DNA of 64,000 nt from Janibacter sp. CX7 (GCF_024362365.1 NZ_CP101464.1:806001-870000); one strand, 5' to 3'. Numbered from the stretch's first letter, positions 8,523 through 16,969 are shown. Notes: generated by a model from the letters alone, not told the origin. Program-made: numbers and translations.

Positions 8523-9490
8523 CAGTGCGTCCCTCCTTCCTGGCCCGGGGCCGAGACCGGGGAGATGCCGGCCATCGGGTCGTCGCCGAGGTTGCGGTTG
8601 GTGCCCTCGGTGAGGGAGAAGAAGAGCTGCTCGAGGTCCGCGGAGAGCGGCCGCAGCTCGTGGACCGGCACACCGGCGCGCAGGGCGACGTCGCCCACCA
8701 GCCGCAGGTCGTCGGTCTCGGCGACGATGCCGCCGTCGGCCTGGACCGCGGCCGGCACGTCGGCGATGCGCAGCGCGCCGACGAGCGCGTCGGAGTCGGT
8801 CGTGCGCACGAGCGACGTCGCGGTGCCGCGCAGCTCGCCGACCGTGCCCTCCTTGACGAGCTTGCCGTTGGCGATGATGACGACGTCGTCGACGGTCTGC
8901 TCGATCTCCTGCAGCAGGTGGCTCGACACGAGCACGGTCTTGCCCTCGGCGGCGAGGTGGCGCAGGAAGCCGCGCAGCCAGCGGATGCCCTCGGGGTCGA
9001 GGCCGTTGGCCGGCTCGTCGAGGACGAGCAGGCGCGGGTCGCCGAGCAGGGCCGCGGCCAGGCCGAGGCGCTGGCGCATGCCCATGCTGTAGCCGCCGGC
9101 CCGCTTGCGGGCGGCGGCGGGGATCCCGGTGAGCTCGAGCAGCTCGTCGACGCGGGTGGCGGGGATGCCGGCGGTGGCGGCGAGGACCCTCAGGTGGTCG
9201 CGGCCGGAGCGGCCGGGGTGGAAGTTGGTCGCCTCGAGCGCCGAGCCGACGACCCGCAGCGGCTGGTCGAGCTCGCGGTAGTCCTGGCCGTCGATCGTCG
9301 CGGTGCCGGAGGTCTGGTGGACGAGGCCGAGCAGCATGCGCAGGCTCGTCGTCTTGCCGGCGCCGTTGGGTCCGAGGAACCCGGTGATCCTCCCGGGCTC
9401 GACGTTGAAGCTGAGGTCGTCGACGGCCGTGAAGCCGCCGAACCGCTTCGTCAGGTTGCGCACCTCGACGCGCGCTCCTGTCGTGGTCAT
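8522..9490 (-). CDS. ABC transporter ATP-binding protein (DrrA/CcmA-like)
   Basis: A 322-residue ATPase with GPNGAGKTT (Walker A, ~40), the signature YSMGMRQRL, Walker B LLVLDEPANGLD and the switch SSHLL. The C-terminal ~90 residues form the extra domain found in drug- or bacitracin-type exporters. It powers the ABC-2 permease encoded by the next gene, with which it overlaps by one base. The ATG at 9490 is chosen over longer in-frame options because AAGGGG stands just upstream and the conserved domain starts right after it. Here the recurrent word CGAAGGGG doubles as the Shine-Dalgarno. Confidence 0.88.
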   Translation of the reverse strand: MTTTGARVEVRNLTKRFGGFTAVDDLSFNVEPGRITGFLGPNGAGKTTSLRMLLGLVHQTSGTATIDGQDYRELDQPLRVVGSALEATNFHPGRSGRDHLRVLAATAGIPATRVDELLELTGIPAAARKRAGGYSMGMRQRLGLAAALLGDPRLLVLDEPANGLDPEGIRWLRGFLRHLAAEGKTVLVSSHLLQEIEQTVDDVVIIANGKLVKEGTVGELRGTATSLVRTTDSDALVGALRIADVPAAVQADGGIVAETDDLRLVGDVALRAGVPVHELRPLSADLEQLFFSLTEGTNRNLGDDPMAGISPVSAPGQEGGTH

Positions 9491-9573
9491 CAGGTCCCCT
9501 TCGTCGGTGATGTCGCAGACCATGCAACCATCCCGGCCGAAGGGAGGGCATCCGCCTTTCGTCTGAACCTCAC

Positions 9574-9591
9574 CTCCCCCCGTCGGGGGAG
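9574..9591. repeat. small GC hairpin in divergent spacer
   Basis: CTCCCCC and GGGGGAG face each other across CGTC. It lies in the 194-nt divergent spacer between the ABC ATPase and the CNNM gene, upstream of the CCCTGGGG-centred palindrome. Its function is unknown. Confidence 0.5.
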
Positions 9592-9603
9592 ACCGCCCAG
9601 CCG

Positions 9604-9635
9604 AACTCTGCAAAACCCTGGGGTTTTGCAGAGTT
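9604..9635. repeat. CCCTAGGG-family palindrome, single copy
   Basis: Perfect 15-bp arms AACTCTGCAAAACCC / GGGTTTTGCAGAGTT around TG. The same unit, with CCCTAGGG at the centre, recurs at 32002-32073 and 53210-53282. This copy is between divergently transcribed genes, so it cannot be a terminator for either neighbour. Confidence 0.9.
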
Positions 9636-9668
9636 GGCGCACACAGGCAATGCTCAGCGAGCTCCCCG

Positions 9669-9674
9669 TAGAAT
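9669..9674 (+). promoter_or_regulatory. -10 box for the CNNM/CorC pair
   Basis: TAGAAT lies 10 nt before the ATG at 9685, a good TAnnaT match implying a very short or absent leader. No clear -35 is seen. Confidence 0.5.
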
Positions 9675-9684
9675 CTCGCCCACC

Positions 9685-11034
9685 ATGACCATAGGTCTTC
9701 TCATCCTGGCCCTGGTGCTCACTCTGGGTACCGCCCTCTTCGTGGCTGCCGAGTTCTCCCTCGTCGCCCTCGACCGACCCGCCGTCCAGCGAGCCGTCGA
9801 CCACGGCGACACCGCGGCCAAGCCCGTGCTGGGCTCCCTTCGCCAGCTCTCCACGCTGCTCTCCGCGTGCCAGATCGGCATCACCGTCACGACCCTGGCG
9901 CTGGGCTACATCGCCAGCCCCGCGGTCGGCTCGCTCATCCAGCCGGGGCTCGAGGCCGTCGGGGTGCCGGAGAGCGTGGCGTCCTCCTCGTCCGACGGAC
10001 TGGCCCTGATCATCGCCACCGTCTTCTCCATGATCCTCGGCGAGATGGTGCCCAAGACCCTCGCCGTGTCGGAGCCGCTGGGTGTCGCCAAGCTCGTCGC
10101 CGTGCCGATGCGCGTCATCGGCGTGCTCTTCAAGCCGCTGATCTTCGTCCTCAACGGCAGCGCCAACTGGGTGCTGCACCGCATGGGAGTCGAGCCGCAG
10201 GAAGAGTTGTCGGCCGCCCGCAGCCCTGCCGAGCTCGCCTCGCTCGTGCGCACCTCCGTCGAGGCCGGCACGCTCGACTACGGCACCGCCCGGCTCGTGA
10301 CCCGCTCGCTCGGCTTCGGCGAGCAGACCGCGGCCGACGTCATGACGCCCCGCAACCGCGCGAGCGCCATCGACCGCACCGCGTCCGCCGAGGATCTCGT
10401 CTCGCTCGCGCGCCGCACCGGTCACTCGCGCTTCCCCGTCACGGGGGAGGACTGGGACGACATCGACGGCGTCGTCCACGTCAAGAAGGCCATCGCCGTC
10501 CCGCACGACCGCCGCGCGGGCGTGCCCGTCTCCGCGCTGATGATCGACCCGATCGTCGTCCCCGAGACCCTGCGCCTGGACCCGCTGCTCATCCAGCTGC
10601 GTGACTCCGGCCTGCAGATGGGCGTCGTCGTCGACGAGTACGGCGGCACCGCGGGCGTCGTCACGCTCGAGGACCTCGTCGAGGAGATCGTCGGCGAGGT
10701 GAGCGACGAGCACGACCTCGCGCAGACCACCGGTCGTCGCCTCCGCGACGGCGTGTGGACCGTGCCCGGCCTGTGGCGCCCCGACGAGGTGCGTGACCGT
10801 CTCGGCGCCGAGGTGCCCGAGGGTGCGGCCTACGAGACCGTCGGCGGCTGGGTCATGGCCGAGCTCGGCCGGGTCCCCGAGGTCGGTGACGTCGTCGAGC
10901 TCGACGGCTGGCAGGTGACCGTCACCGACATGGACACCCGCCGCGTCGACCGCCTCCGCTTCGTCCGGCAGGCCCCCGCGGAGGGCGACGCCTCGAGCGA
11001 CGAGCGTGGGACGAAGGGGGGTGAGCTCCAGTGA
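9685..11034 (+). CDS. CNNM/CorC-family membrane protein with CBS pair and CorC_HlyC domain
   Basis: A 449-residue protein in the order: DUF21/CNNM membrane domain (residues ~1-190, with SACQIGITVTTLALGYI and GEMVPKTLAVS), a CBS pair (~210-335, ending VVVDEYGGTAGVVTLEDL) and a C-terminal CorC_HlyC domain. CNNM/CorC proteins are linked to Mg2+ (or Co2+) efflux and homeostasis; some are annotated haemolysin-like for historical reasons. It overlaps the next, paralogous gene by four bases (GTGA), so the two are co-translated and may form a heterodimer. The ATG at 9685 opens directly into the first membrane helix. Confidence 0.88.
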   Translation: MTIGLLILALVLTLGTALFVAAEFSLVALDRPAVQRAVDHGDTAAKPVLGSLRQLSTLLSACQIGITVTTLALGYIASPAVGSLIQPGLEAVGVPESVASSSSDGLALIIATVFSMILGEMVPKTLAVSEPLGVAKLVAVPMRVIGVLFKPLIFVLNGSANWVLHRMGVEPQEELSAARSPAELASLVRTSVEAGTLDYGTARLVTRSLGFGEQTAADVMTPRNRASAIDRTASAEDLVSLARRTGHSRFPVTGEDWDDIDGVVHVKKAIAVPHDRRAGVPVSALMIDPIVVPETLRLDPLLIQLRDSGLQMGVVVDEYGGTAGVVTLEDLVEEIVGEVSDEHDLAQTTGRRLRDGVWTVPGLWRPDEVRDRLGAEVPEGAAYETVGGWVMAELGRVPEVGDVVELDGWQVTVTDMDTRRVDRLRFVRQAPAEGDASSDERGTKGGELQ

Positions 11035-12062
11035 CGACCGTGCTGATCACCGTCGCCCTGCTGCTCGCCAACGGCTTCTTCGTCGGCGCCGAGTTCGCCG
11101 CGATGTCCGCGCGGCGCTCGCAGCTCGAGCCCCTCGCCGACGCCGGCAACAAGCGCGCGGCCATCGCTGTCGACGCCCTGCAGCACACCGGTGTCCTGCT
11201 CGCCACCTGCCAGCTGGGCATCACCATCTGCTCCGTGCTCCTCGGTGCCATCTCCGAGGCGGCGCTGCACCACGCGCTGCACCCCGTCATGGAGGGCATC
11301 GGCGTGCCGCACGCCTTCACCGACGCGGCCTCGCTCGTCCTGGCCATCGCGATCGTCGTCTACCTGCACGTCGTCGTCGGCGAGATGGTCCCCAAGAACC
11401 TCTCCATCGCCGGCCCCGAGCGCTCCGCGATCATGCTCGTGCCGCCGCTCATGTGGGTCATGAAGATCGCCAAGCCGGTCATCCTCGTCATGGACTGGGT
11501 CTCCAAGGCCTTCGTCCGGGCCATGGGCATCGACCCCAAGGACGAGGTCGGCTCGGCCTTCACGGCCGAGGAGGTGCAGCACATCGTCACCGAGTCGCAC
11601 CGCGAGGGGCTCGTCGAGACCGAGAAGTACGGCCTCGTCGGCGCGGCCCTCGAGTTCTCCGACAAGGACGCCCGTGACGTCGGGGTGCCCGTCGCCGACC
11701 TGGTGACCGTGCCGCGCGACGCGACGCCCGACGACATCGAGCGGCTCGTGGCCCGCTACGGGTACTCGCGCTACCCGACGACCGACGAGTCCGGCGAGCT
11801 CATGGGCTACCTGCACCTCAAGGACGTGCTCTACGCCGACGAGACCGAGCGCGCCGAGCCGGTGCCCCGCAAGCGTCTGCGCCGCATGGCGACGGTCCAG
11901 CCGGCCGACGAGGTCGAGGATGTGCTGGCGACCATGCAGCGCACCGGCACCCACTTGGCCCGCGTCGTCGACGACGCCGGCTCCACGCTGGGCGTCGTCT
12001 TCCTCGAGGACGTCATCGAGGAGCTCGTGGGCGAGGTGACGGACTCCACGCAGCGGGGGTGA
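11031..12062 (+). CDS. CNNM-family membrane protein with CBS pair, short form
   Basis: A 343-residue paralogue of the preceding protein: DUF21 membrane domain (ATCQLGITICSVLLG, GEMVPKNLS) and a CBS pair ending VVFLEDVIEELVGEV. It stops right after the CBS pair and lacks the CorC_HlyC domain. Long-plus-short CNNM pairs are common in Actinobacteria. GTG start in a GTGA overlap with the upstream stop; AAGGGGGG, part of a CGAAGGG word, provides the Shine-Dalgarno. Ion specificity cannot be told from sequence. Confidence 0.86.
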   Translation: MTTVLITVALLLANGFFVGAEFAAMSARRSQLEPLADAGNKRAAIAVDALQHTGVLLATCQLGITICSVLLGAISEAALHHALHPVMEGIGVPHAFTDAASLVLAIAIVVYLHVVVGEMVPKNLSIAGPERSAIMLVPPLMWVMKIAKPVILVMDWVSKAFVRAMGIDPKDEVGSAFTAEEVQHIVTESHREGLVETEKYGLVGAALEFSDKDARDVGVPVADLVTVPRDATPDDIERLVARYGYSRYPTTDESGELMGYLHLKDVLYADETERAEPVPRKRLRRMATVQPADEVEDVLATMQRTGTHLARVVDDAGSTLGVVFLEDVIEELVGEVTDSTQRG

Positions 12063-12086
12063 TCCCCTTCGTCCGGATCTGGCGGG

Positions 12087-12144
12087 TCAGGTGGTCGGGT
12101 CGTGCTTCGTACCCGCGGGTATGCAGCACCACGTGACCACCTGA
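12087..12144. repeat. left 58-bp palindrome of DUF559 cassette B
   Basis: Outer arms TCAGGTGGTC / GACCACCTGA, inner imperfect arms GTGCTTCGTACCC / GGGTATGCAGCAC around GC. It is the same length as the palindrome at 13168-13225 and differs from it at about seven or eight positions. It lies between the CNNM stop and the nuclease start. Confidence 0.9.
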
Positions 12145-12200
12145 CCTCTGGATGTGCACAACATCGCGGCGGCCCCCGGCGACTCCGGCACGCTGAGGAG

Positions 12201-13139
12201 GTGGCCCGACCTCGAGACCTTCCCGACCCCTTCGCCCAGGGGGCCTTCGCCGTGCGCGTGGCGAAGGGGGCCAAGGTCCCGATGAGCAGTCTGCGGACTC
12301 TGCCCAACCCCTATCGCGGGGTCCGGGCCCACGCCCCGCCGGTGACGATCGCCGAGCGCTTCGCGATGCTCTCGCTCGTGCGGCCTGGCCTGCTGCTGTC
12401 GCACTGCTCGGCGGCCCTGGTGTGGGATCTGCCGGTCCCACGCTCCTGCGAGCACCTGGCCCTGCACGTCACGGCACCGGGCACGCGGCTGCGTCGACCG
12501 GGGGTGGTCGCACACCGGGGCGCGCGCGAGGCGGACCGGGTCGCGGGAGTGCCGGTGACCTCTCTCGCCGACACGTGGATCGACCTCGCGGCGAGTCTGC
12601 CCCTCGCCGACCTCGTCGTGCTCGGGGACGCGGTCGCCCGACGCCTGAGGAGCATGGACCCCCTTCGCCAGCGGGCGGGGCGCCGGGTGCCGGGAGCGGT
12701 CCGCGCGCGGGAGGCGCTCGAGTGGATCCGGCTGGGCAGTCGGTCGGCGATGGAGACCCGATCGCGGGTGCTCTTCGTGCGGGCGGGTCTGCCGGAGCCC
12801 GCGCTCAACGTCGAGATCCACGACCCCGACGGCGGCTGGCTCGCCACGAGCGACCTCGTCTGGCGCGAGCGGCGGGTCGTGGGGGAGTACCAGGGCGCGC
12901 ACCATTTCGGCGACTACGGGCGCGGTGACGACGACATCGCGCGGCGGCGACTGATCGAGGGCAGCGGGTGGCTCTTCGTCGACTTCACCAAGGGTGACTA
13001 CTACGCGCGGCCACGGCGACTGGCCCTGCTCCGGCGGCTGGCGGGACATCTCGACTGCGCGCTCGATCCGGCGGGCCTGGCCGCGATCGAGGACTCCCTC
13101 GAGCTCCCCGGGGCTCCCGTCCGCCCGTGCGGGGCGTGA
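12201..13139 (+). CDS. DUF559-type protein (second copy): AbiEi-like N-terminus plus PD-(D/E)XK domain
   Basis: About 312 residues with the same layout as the gene at 1557 but distant in sequence. The N-terminal part LPDPFAQGAF...YRGVRAH is typical of actinobacterial DUF559 proteins with a predicted winged helix. The C-terminal ~110 residues carry E in METRSR, D in ATSDLVW and E-x-Q in VVGEYQG, then a basic helix RRRLIEGSGW. This suggests a DNA endonuclease; substrate and role are unknown. The GTG at 12201 is preferred because homologues begin just before LPDPF, although GAGGAG abuts it too closely; ATG 12282 would remove the N-terminal domain. Near-identical 58-bp palindromes flank the gene. 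Confidence 0.72.
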   Translation: MARPRDLPDPFAQGAFAVRVAKGAKVPMSSLRTLPNPYRGVRAHAPPVTIAERFAMLSLVRPGLLLSHCSAALVWDLPVPRSCEHLALHVTAPGTRLRRPGVVAHRGAREADRVAGVPVTSLADTWIDLAASLPLADLVVLGDAVARRLRSMDPLRQRAGRRVPGAVRAREALEWIRLGSRSAMETRSRVLFVRAGLPEPALNVEIHDPDGGWLATSDLVWRERRVVGEYQGAHHFGDYGRGDDDIARRRLIEGSGWLFVDFTKGDYYARPRRLALLRRLAGHLDCALDPAGLAAIEDSLELPGAPVRPCGA

Positions 13140-13165
13140 CCATGGTGCGAGAGCGCTGACAACGC

Positions 13166-13227
13166 CATCAGGTGGTCAGTTGGTGCTGCATACCTGCGGG
13201 TATGCAGCACCACTCGACCACCTGATG
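13166..13227. repeat. right palindrome of DUF559 cassette B
   Basis: Perfect outer arms CATCAGGTGGTC / GACCACCTGATG and perfect inner arms TGGTGCTGCATACC / GGTATGCAGCACCA around TGC. It sits between the convergent nuclease and Tat-protein genes, where it could also terminate transcription. Its twin at 12087 is upstream of the gene, so termination alone does not explain the pair. Confidence 0.92.
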
Positions 13228-13256
13228 CAGCGCTTGGCAGGGAGACGGCCAGTCGC

Positions 13257-13703
13257 TCAGTACTCGTAGCCGGCGCAGTGCGGGCTGGTCTGGATGCGGG
13301 CGGCCGTGACCGGGCCGTCGCCGATCGTGTAGGTGATGTCGAGCCAGGTCGCGCTGGAGCCGCCCTCGACGACGTACTCGTAGACACCGGGCTCGCCGGA
13401 GACGGCGAGCGGGCCGCGGACGACGGTCTGGGTCTCGCCGCTGCCGTTGACCACGGAGACGAGCACCGGGGCCGGCGCGGTCGCGGGCTCGACGGCGAGG
13501 AAGACGCGGTAGCCCTTGTTGTAGCCGGCCGGCTCCTGGGAGGCGCCCTGGCAGCGGGTGCCGTGGCTGCGGCCCTCGTCGATGCTCGGGATCTCGCTCT
13601 CGGACGCGGCGAGCGACGGGGCGGTGGCGGCGATGGTGATGGCCGGCGCGGTCCAGGCGATGCCCTTGGCGACGCTGCGGCGAGAGATCTGCGGGGTGCT
13701 CAT
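13257..13703 (-). CDS. secreted protein with Tat-type signal peptide, unknown function
   Basis: A 148-residue protein beginning STPQISRRSVAKG followed by a hydrophobic run ending near APSLAAS: a twin-arginine signal with a probable cleavage after residue ~33. The mature part is small, has two Cys residues (TRCQG and PHCAG, a possible disulfide) and looks beta-rich with Ig-like spacing. I do not recognise a family. The start at 13703 has GGAG 8 nt upstream. It is convergent with the nuclease gene. The spacer to the divergent PucR gene (13704-13935) shows no clear promoter by eye. Confidence 0.7.
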   Translation of the reverse strand: MSTPQISRRSVAKGIAWTAPAITIAATAPSLAASESEIPSIDEGRSHGTRCQGASQEPAGYNKGYRVFLAVEPATAPAPVLVSVVNGSGETQTVVRGPLAVSGEPGVYEYVVEGGSSATWLDITYTIGDGPVTAARIQTSPHCAGYEY

Positions 13704-13935
13704 GTGGTGCTTCTCCTGATGATGTCGGTGTCGCGCGGACCCCCTCCAACACCGGCCCCCGCCACGCGTCATCGTGCTCAGCCGCCCGCCCCCGCGCCTT
13801 CGCCCGAGGTGACAGGAGCGAGGGTTGCCAATATCACGACATGACAGTCCTCGCATCTCGAGAGGGGATGTGTGACGATCCTCCGGACGACGGGACCTGG
13901 GGAGGGGCCCGCGAGACCGCGAGGGAGGCGGTGCG

Positions 13936-15075
13936 ATGACGGGGACCACCGCGGCCGCCAGCCGGCTGGCGAGCGAGCTCCTGGCCACCCACGCGGAGCA
14001 GGTCGAGCAGCTGACGCCCGGGCTCATGCGTGACGTCGCCCGCCGGCTCGGGCGCCTCGACGTCCCCGCGGAGAGCCAATGGCCCGGCCTCGTGACCGAG
14101 CTGCTCCGCGACTTCTTCGACGTCCTCGTGGCCGACGACCTCCAGCGCATCGACGCCCCGGGCAGCATCTACGAGCGCGTCGGGACTGGCGCCGCCGGCG
14201 CGGGCATCTCCGCCGACGACTTGGCCGTCGGGATCCGGCTGTCGGCCGTGCGAACCCAGGCGCAGGTCCACCGCTTCGTTCTCGCCGGGGCCACCCCTGC
14301 CGACCCCGAAGCCGTCGTCGGGCTCCTCGCGCGCGTCGTCGCCGCGGGGGAGGCGGTCGTCGTCGCCGCGCTGCGCGGCCACGCCCTCGCGGCAGGCGAC
14401 GGTGAGTCGGTGCAGGCGCGGCGCCTCGGCGAGCTGCTCGTCGCGGGCGCGCCCGGCGCGGCCGACCTCGCCGCCCTCGTCGGGTGGCCGGCGGGCACCC
14501 ACGTGAGCGCGGTCGTCGTCGCGCCCGAGGACGCCGACCGGCTACGGGGCCGGGGGGACCTCCCCTTCGCCCGGTACGAGCGGGAGCGCGACGTCGTCCT
14601 CGTCGCGCCCGTGACCGAGGGGCTGCTCGCCACCACGCTGCGTCCGCTCGTCGCCGACGTCGACTGCACCGTCGGCCCCGTCGTGCCGCTGGCCGGGCTG
14701 CCCGACTCGCTCGCGCTGGGCGACCGGCTCACCGGACGCCGGGCGTCGGGGGCGGGTCCGGTCTTCGTCGACGACGAGCTCCTCGAGCTGGCCAGCACTG
14801 CCGACCGTTCGGTGCTCGAGGCGTTGCGGCGCAAGTACTTCGTCGAGATCGACCGCCTGCCCGCGGAGGTCCGCGAGCCGCTGCTGCAGACCCTGCACGA
14901 GTGGCTGCGGCACTGGGGCCACCGGCCTGCGACCGCCAAGGCGCTCGGGGTGCACCCGCAGACGGTGAGCGGCCGGATCAACCGGCTGCGCGACCTGCTC
15001 GCCGACGAGCTCGAGGACGCCCAGGTGCGCTCCGAGCTGCTCCTGCTGCTGACCGCGCTGGCGGCGGAGGACTGA
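13936..15075 (+). CDS. PucR-family transcriptional regulator
   Basis: A 379-residue protein with the C-terminal PucR helix-turn-helix: LLQTLHEWLRHWGHRPATAK followed by ALGVHPQTVSGRINRLRDLL. The N-terminal ~160 residues resemble the RsbRD/GGDEF-like N-terminal domain common to actinobacterial PucR regulators. Such proteins usually activate catabolic or transport genes in response to a metabolite. The MetPS-like transporter genes lie just downstream (spacer 15076-15268), a plausible target. The ATG at 13936 follows GAGGGAGG. Confidence 0.82.
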   Translation: MTGTTAAASRLASELLATHAEQVEQLTPGLMRDVARRLGRLDVPAESQWPGLVTELLRDFFDVLVADDLQRIDAPGSIYERVGTGAAGAGISADDLAVGIRLSAVRTQAQVHRFVLAGATPADPEAVVGLLARVVAAGEAVVVAALRGHALAAGDGESVQARRLGELLVAGAPGAADLAALVGWPAGTHVSAVVVAPEDADRLRGRGDLPFARYERERDVVLVAPVTEGLLATTLRPLVADVDCTVGPVVPLAGLPDSLALGDRLTGRRASGAGPVFVDDELLELASTADRSVLEALRRKYFVEIDRLPAEVREPLLQTLHEWLRHWGHRPATAKALGVHPQTVSGRINRLRDLLADELEDAQVRSELLLLLTALAAED

Positions 15076-15109
15076 GCCCGGCCGCTGTTGGCGGTCCCGG
15101 ACGACGCCT

Positions 15110-15143
15110 CCCTTCGAGACGCTTGCTGCGCAAGCTCCTCAGG
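15110..15143. repeat. REP-like palindromic element
   Basis: CCCTTCGAGAC, a small hairpin GCTTG-CTGCG-CAAGC, then TCCTCAGG. The same head and tail recur at 56052-56162. Repeats of this style are, from memory, widespread in Intrasporangiaceae-type genomes. Confidence 0.7.
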
Positions 15144-15178
15144 GAGCAGGGAGCAGGGAGCAGGGAGCAGGGAGCAGG
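15144..15178 (+). repeat. 7-bp tandem repeat GAGCAGG x5
   Basis: Five perfect copies of GAGCAGG directly after the REP-like element and ~90 nt before the transporter start. Copy-number change would shift upstream promoter spacing but not a reading frame. Confidence 0.9.
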
Positions 15179-15268
15179 GGCGGATCGCGGCGAAGTCGGC
15201 GTGGCGTGGGCCACATCTGGGGCGGATACTGGAACATGCTGGGGTTCATCCGACACCAGGAGAGTGAC

Positions 15269-16819
15269 ATGTCCAGCACACCAGAGGTGCAGGCCCCCGC
15301 GAAGGAAGGCTTCTCCTCACGCAAGGTCTTCATCTTCGCGGCCATCGGCTCGGCCGTCGGCCTGGGCAACATCTGGCGCTTCCCCTACGTCGCTTACGAG
15401 GGCGGCGGCGGAGCCTTCATCATCCCGTACCTCTGCGCGCTGCTCTTCGCGGGCATCCCGCTGCTCTACCTCGACTACGCGATCGGTCACCGCTACCGCG
15501 GGTCGGCGCCGCTCTCCCTTCGCCGTCTCGGCCGGGGCGCCGAGTGGCTCGGCTGGTGGATGGTCCTCATCTGCGTGATCATCGCCGTCTACTACGCGGC
15601 GATCCTCGCGTGGGCGAGCAAGTACGCGGTCCTGTCCTTCACCAAGGGCTGGGGCGACGACCCCGAGACGTACTTCATGCACGACTACCTGCAGCGGGCC
15701 AAGGCCCCCGGGCCGACGATGGACTTCGTCCCCGAGATCACCTGGACGATGGTCATCGTCTGGGTCGTGACGATCGGCGTGCTCGCCCTCGGCGTCCAGA
15801 CCGGCATCGGCCGCACGGCCGTCGTCTTCATCCCGGTGCTCGTGCTCGCCTTCATCGTGCTCGTCATCCAGGCGCTGACGCTCGACGGTGCGATGGAGGG
15901 GCTCAACGCCTTCTTCACCCCCGACTGGGGTGCCCTGACCGACGGCGCCGTGTGGATCTCCGCGGTCGGGCAGATCTTCTTCAGCCTCTCCGTCGGCTTC
16001 GGCATCATGATCACCTACGCCAGCTATGTCGGCCGCAAGACCGACATGACCGGCTCGGGTGCGGTCGTCGCCTTCTCCAACTCGGGCTTCGAGCTGCTCG
16101 CCGGCATCGGTGTCTTCGCCGCCCTCGGCTTCATGGCCACGACGGCGGGCACCTCTGTCGGCGAGGTCCTCGGCAGCGGCGGCATCGGTCTGGCCTTCAT
16201 CGCCTTCCCGACGATCATCAACGAAGCGCCCGGCGGCGTCATCATCGGCGTGCTCTTCTTCGTCTCGCTGCTGCTCGCCGGCATCACCTCGCTCATCTCG
16301 ATCGTCGAGGTGATCATCGGTGCCGTGCGCGACAAGGTCGGCATCTCCCGCCTCGCGGCGACCTTCGTCGTGGGTGTGCCGATCGCCGTCATCAGCGTGC
16401 TGATGTTTGCGACGACCGGTGGGCTCTACGTGCTCGACACGATGGACGCCTTCGTCAACAGCTTCGGCATCATCGCCGTCGCGGCCGTGATGATGCTCGC
16501 CGTCACCTACGTCTTCCGCAAGCTGCCCGTGCTGCGCGAGCACCTCGACGCGCGCAGCTCGGTCAAGCTCAAGGGCTGGTGGCCGGCGCTCGTGGCCGTC
16601 GTCGTCCCGATCCTGCTGATCGTCATGCTCTGGCAGGCGCTGCGGGACAGGCTCGCCGCGCCCTACGAGGACTACCCGGCCGACCTGCTCAACGTCTTCG
16701 GCTGGGGCATGGTCATCGCGCTGCCGATCATCGCGATCGTGCTGTCCTTCATCCCGTGGCGCAAGGACGTCTCGCTCGAGGACCCGACCGTGGCCGTCGA
16801 CGGAGGTGAGCAGTCATGA
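15269..16819 (+). CDS. metP: sodium-dependent amino-acid transporter, NSS family (MetP-like)
   Basis: A 516-residue neurotransmitter:sodium-symporter family protein. After a short cytoplasmic tail the first helix reads AAIGSAVGLGNIWRFPYVAYEGGGGAF, quoted here only as the conserved GLGNIWRFPY sodium/substrate motif. About twelve helices follow. A 47-residue membrane subunit gene overlaps its stop (ATGA), the arrangement of the Corynebacterium MetP-MetS methionine/alanine uptake system. The ATG at 15269 is chosen because CAGGAGAG lies 5-12 nt upstream; an in-frame start at 15206 would add residues without a ribosome site. Substrate assignment rests on the small-subunit pairing. Confidence 0.85.
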   Translation: MSSTPEVQAPAKEGFSSRKVFIFAAIGSAVGLGNIWRFPYVAYEGGGGAFIIPYLCALLFAGIPLLYLDYAIGHRYRGSAPLSLRRLGRGAEWLGWWMVLICVIIAVYYAAILAWASKYAVLSFTKGWGDDPETYFMHDYLQRAKAPGPTMDFVPEITWTMVIVWVVTIGVLALGVQTGIGRTAVVFIPVLVLAFIVLVIQALTLDGAMEGLNAFFTPDWGALTDGAVWISAVGQIFFSLSVGFGIMITYASYVGRKTDMTGSGAVVAFSNSGFELLAGIGVFAALGFMATTAGTSVGEVLGSGGIGLAFIAFPTIINEAPGGVIIGVLFFVSLLLAGITSLISIVEVIIGAVRDKVGISRLAATFVVGVPIAVISVLMFATTGGLYVLDTMDAFVNSFGIIAVAAVMMLAVTYVFRKLPVLREHLDARSSVKLKGWWPALVAVVVPILLIVMLWQALRDRLAAPYEDYPADLLNVFGWGMVIALPIIAIVLSFIPWRKDVSLEDPTVAVDGGEQS

Positions 16820-16959
16820 CCACCACCGCGATCATCATGATGATCGTCGCGATCCTCGTCATCTGGGGAGGCCTCGCGCTGGCGATCACCAACCTGGCCC
16901 GCAACGGCGACTCCGCCGCCGAGGACGTGCGTGAGTTCGAGGTCCACCGCGACCTCTGA
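16816..16959 (+). CDS. metS: small membrane subunit of NSS transporter (MetS-like)
   Basis: A 47-residue peptide with one membrane helix (MMIVAILVIWGGLALAI) and a charged tail ending EVHRDL. It overlaps the transporter stop by four bases (ATGA) and has GGAGGTGAG upstream. In Corynebacterium glutamicum the matching MetS subunit is required for MetP-mediated methionine and alanine uptake, so this is probably its counterpart. The gene is short enough to be missed by standard size cut-offs. Confidence 0.82.
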   Translation: MTTTAIIMMIVAILVIWGGLALAITNLARNGDSAAEDVREFEVHRDL

Positions 16960-16969
16960 CCGCAGCAGG

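Noticed and set aside
12102..12200. Upstream in-frame extension of the second DUF559 gene
   Set aside because: It would be translated through the left palindrome and has no homologous character; the GTG at 12201 matches where the conserved N-terminus begins.
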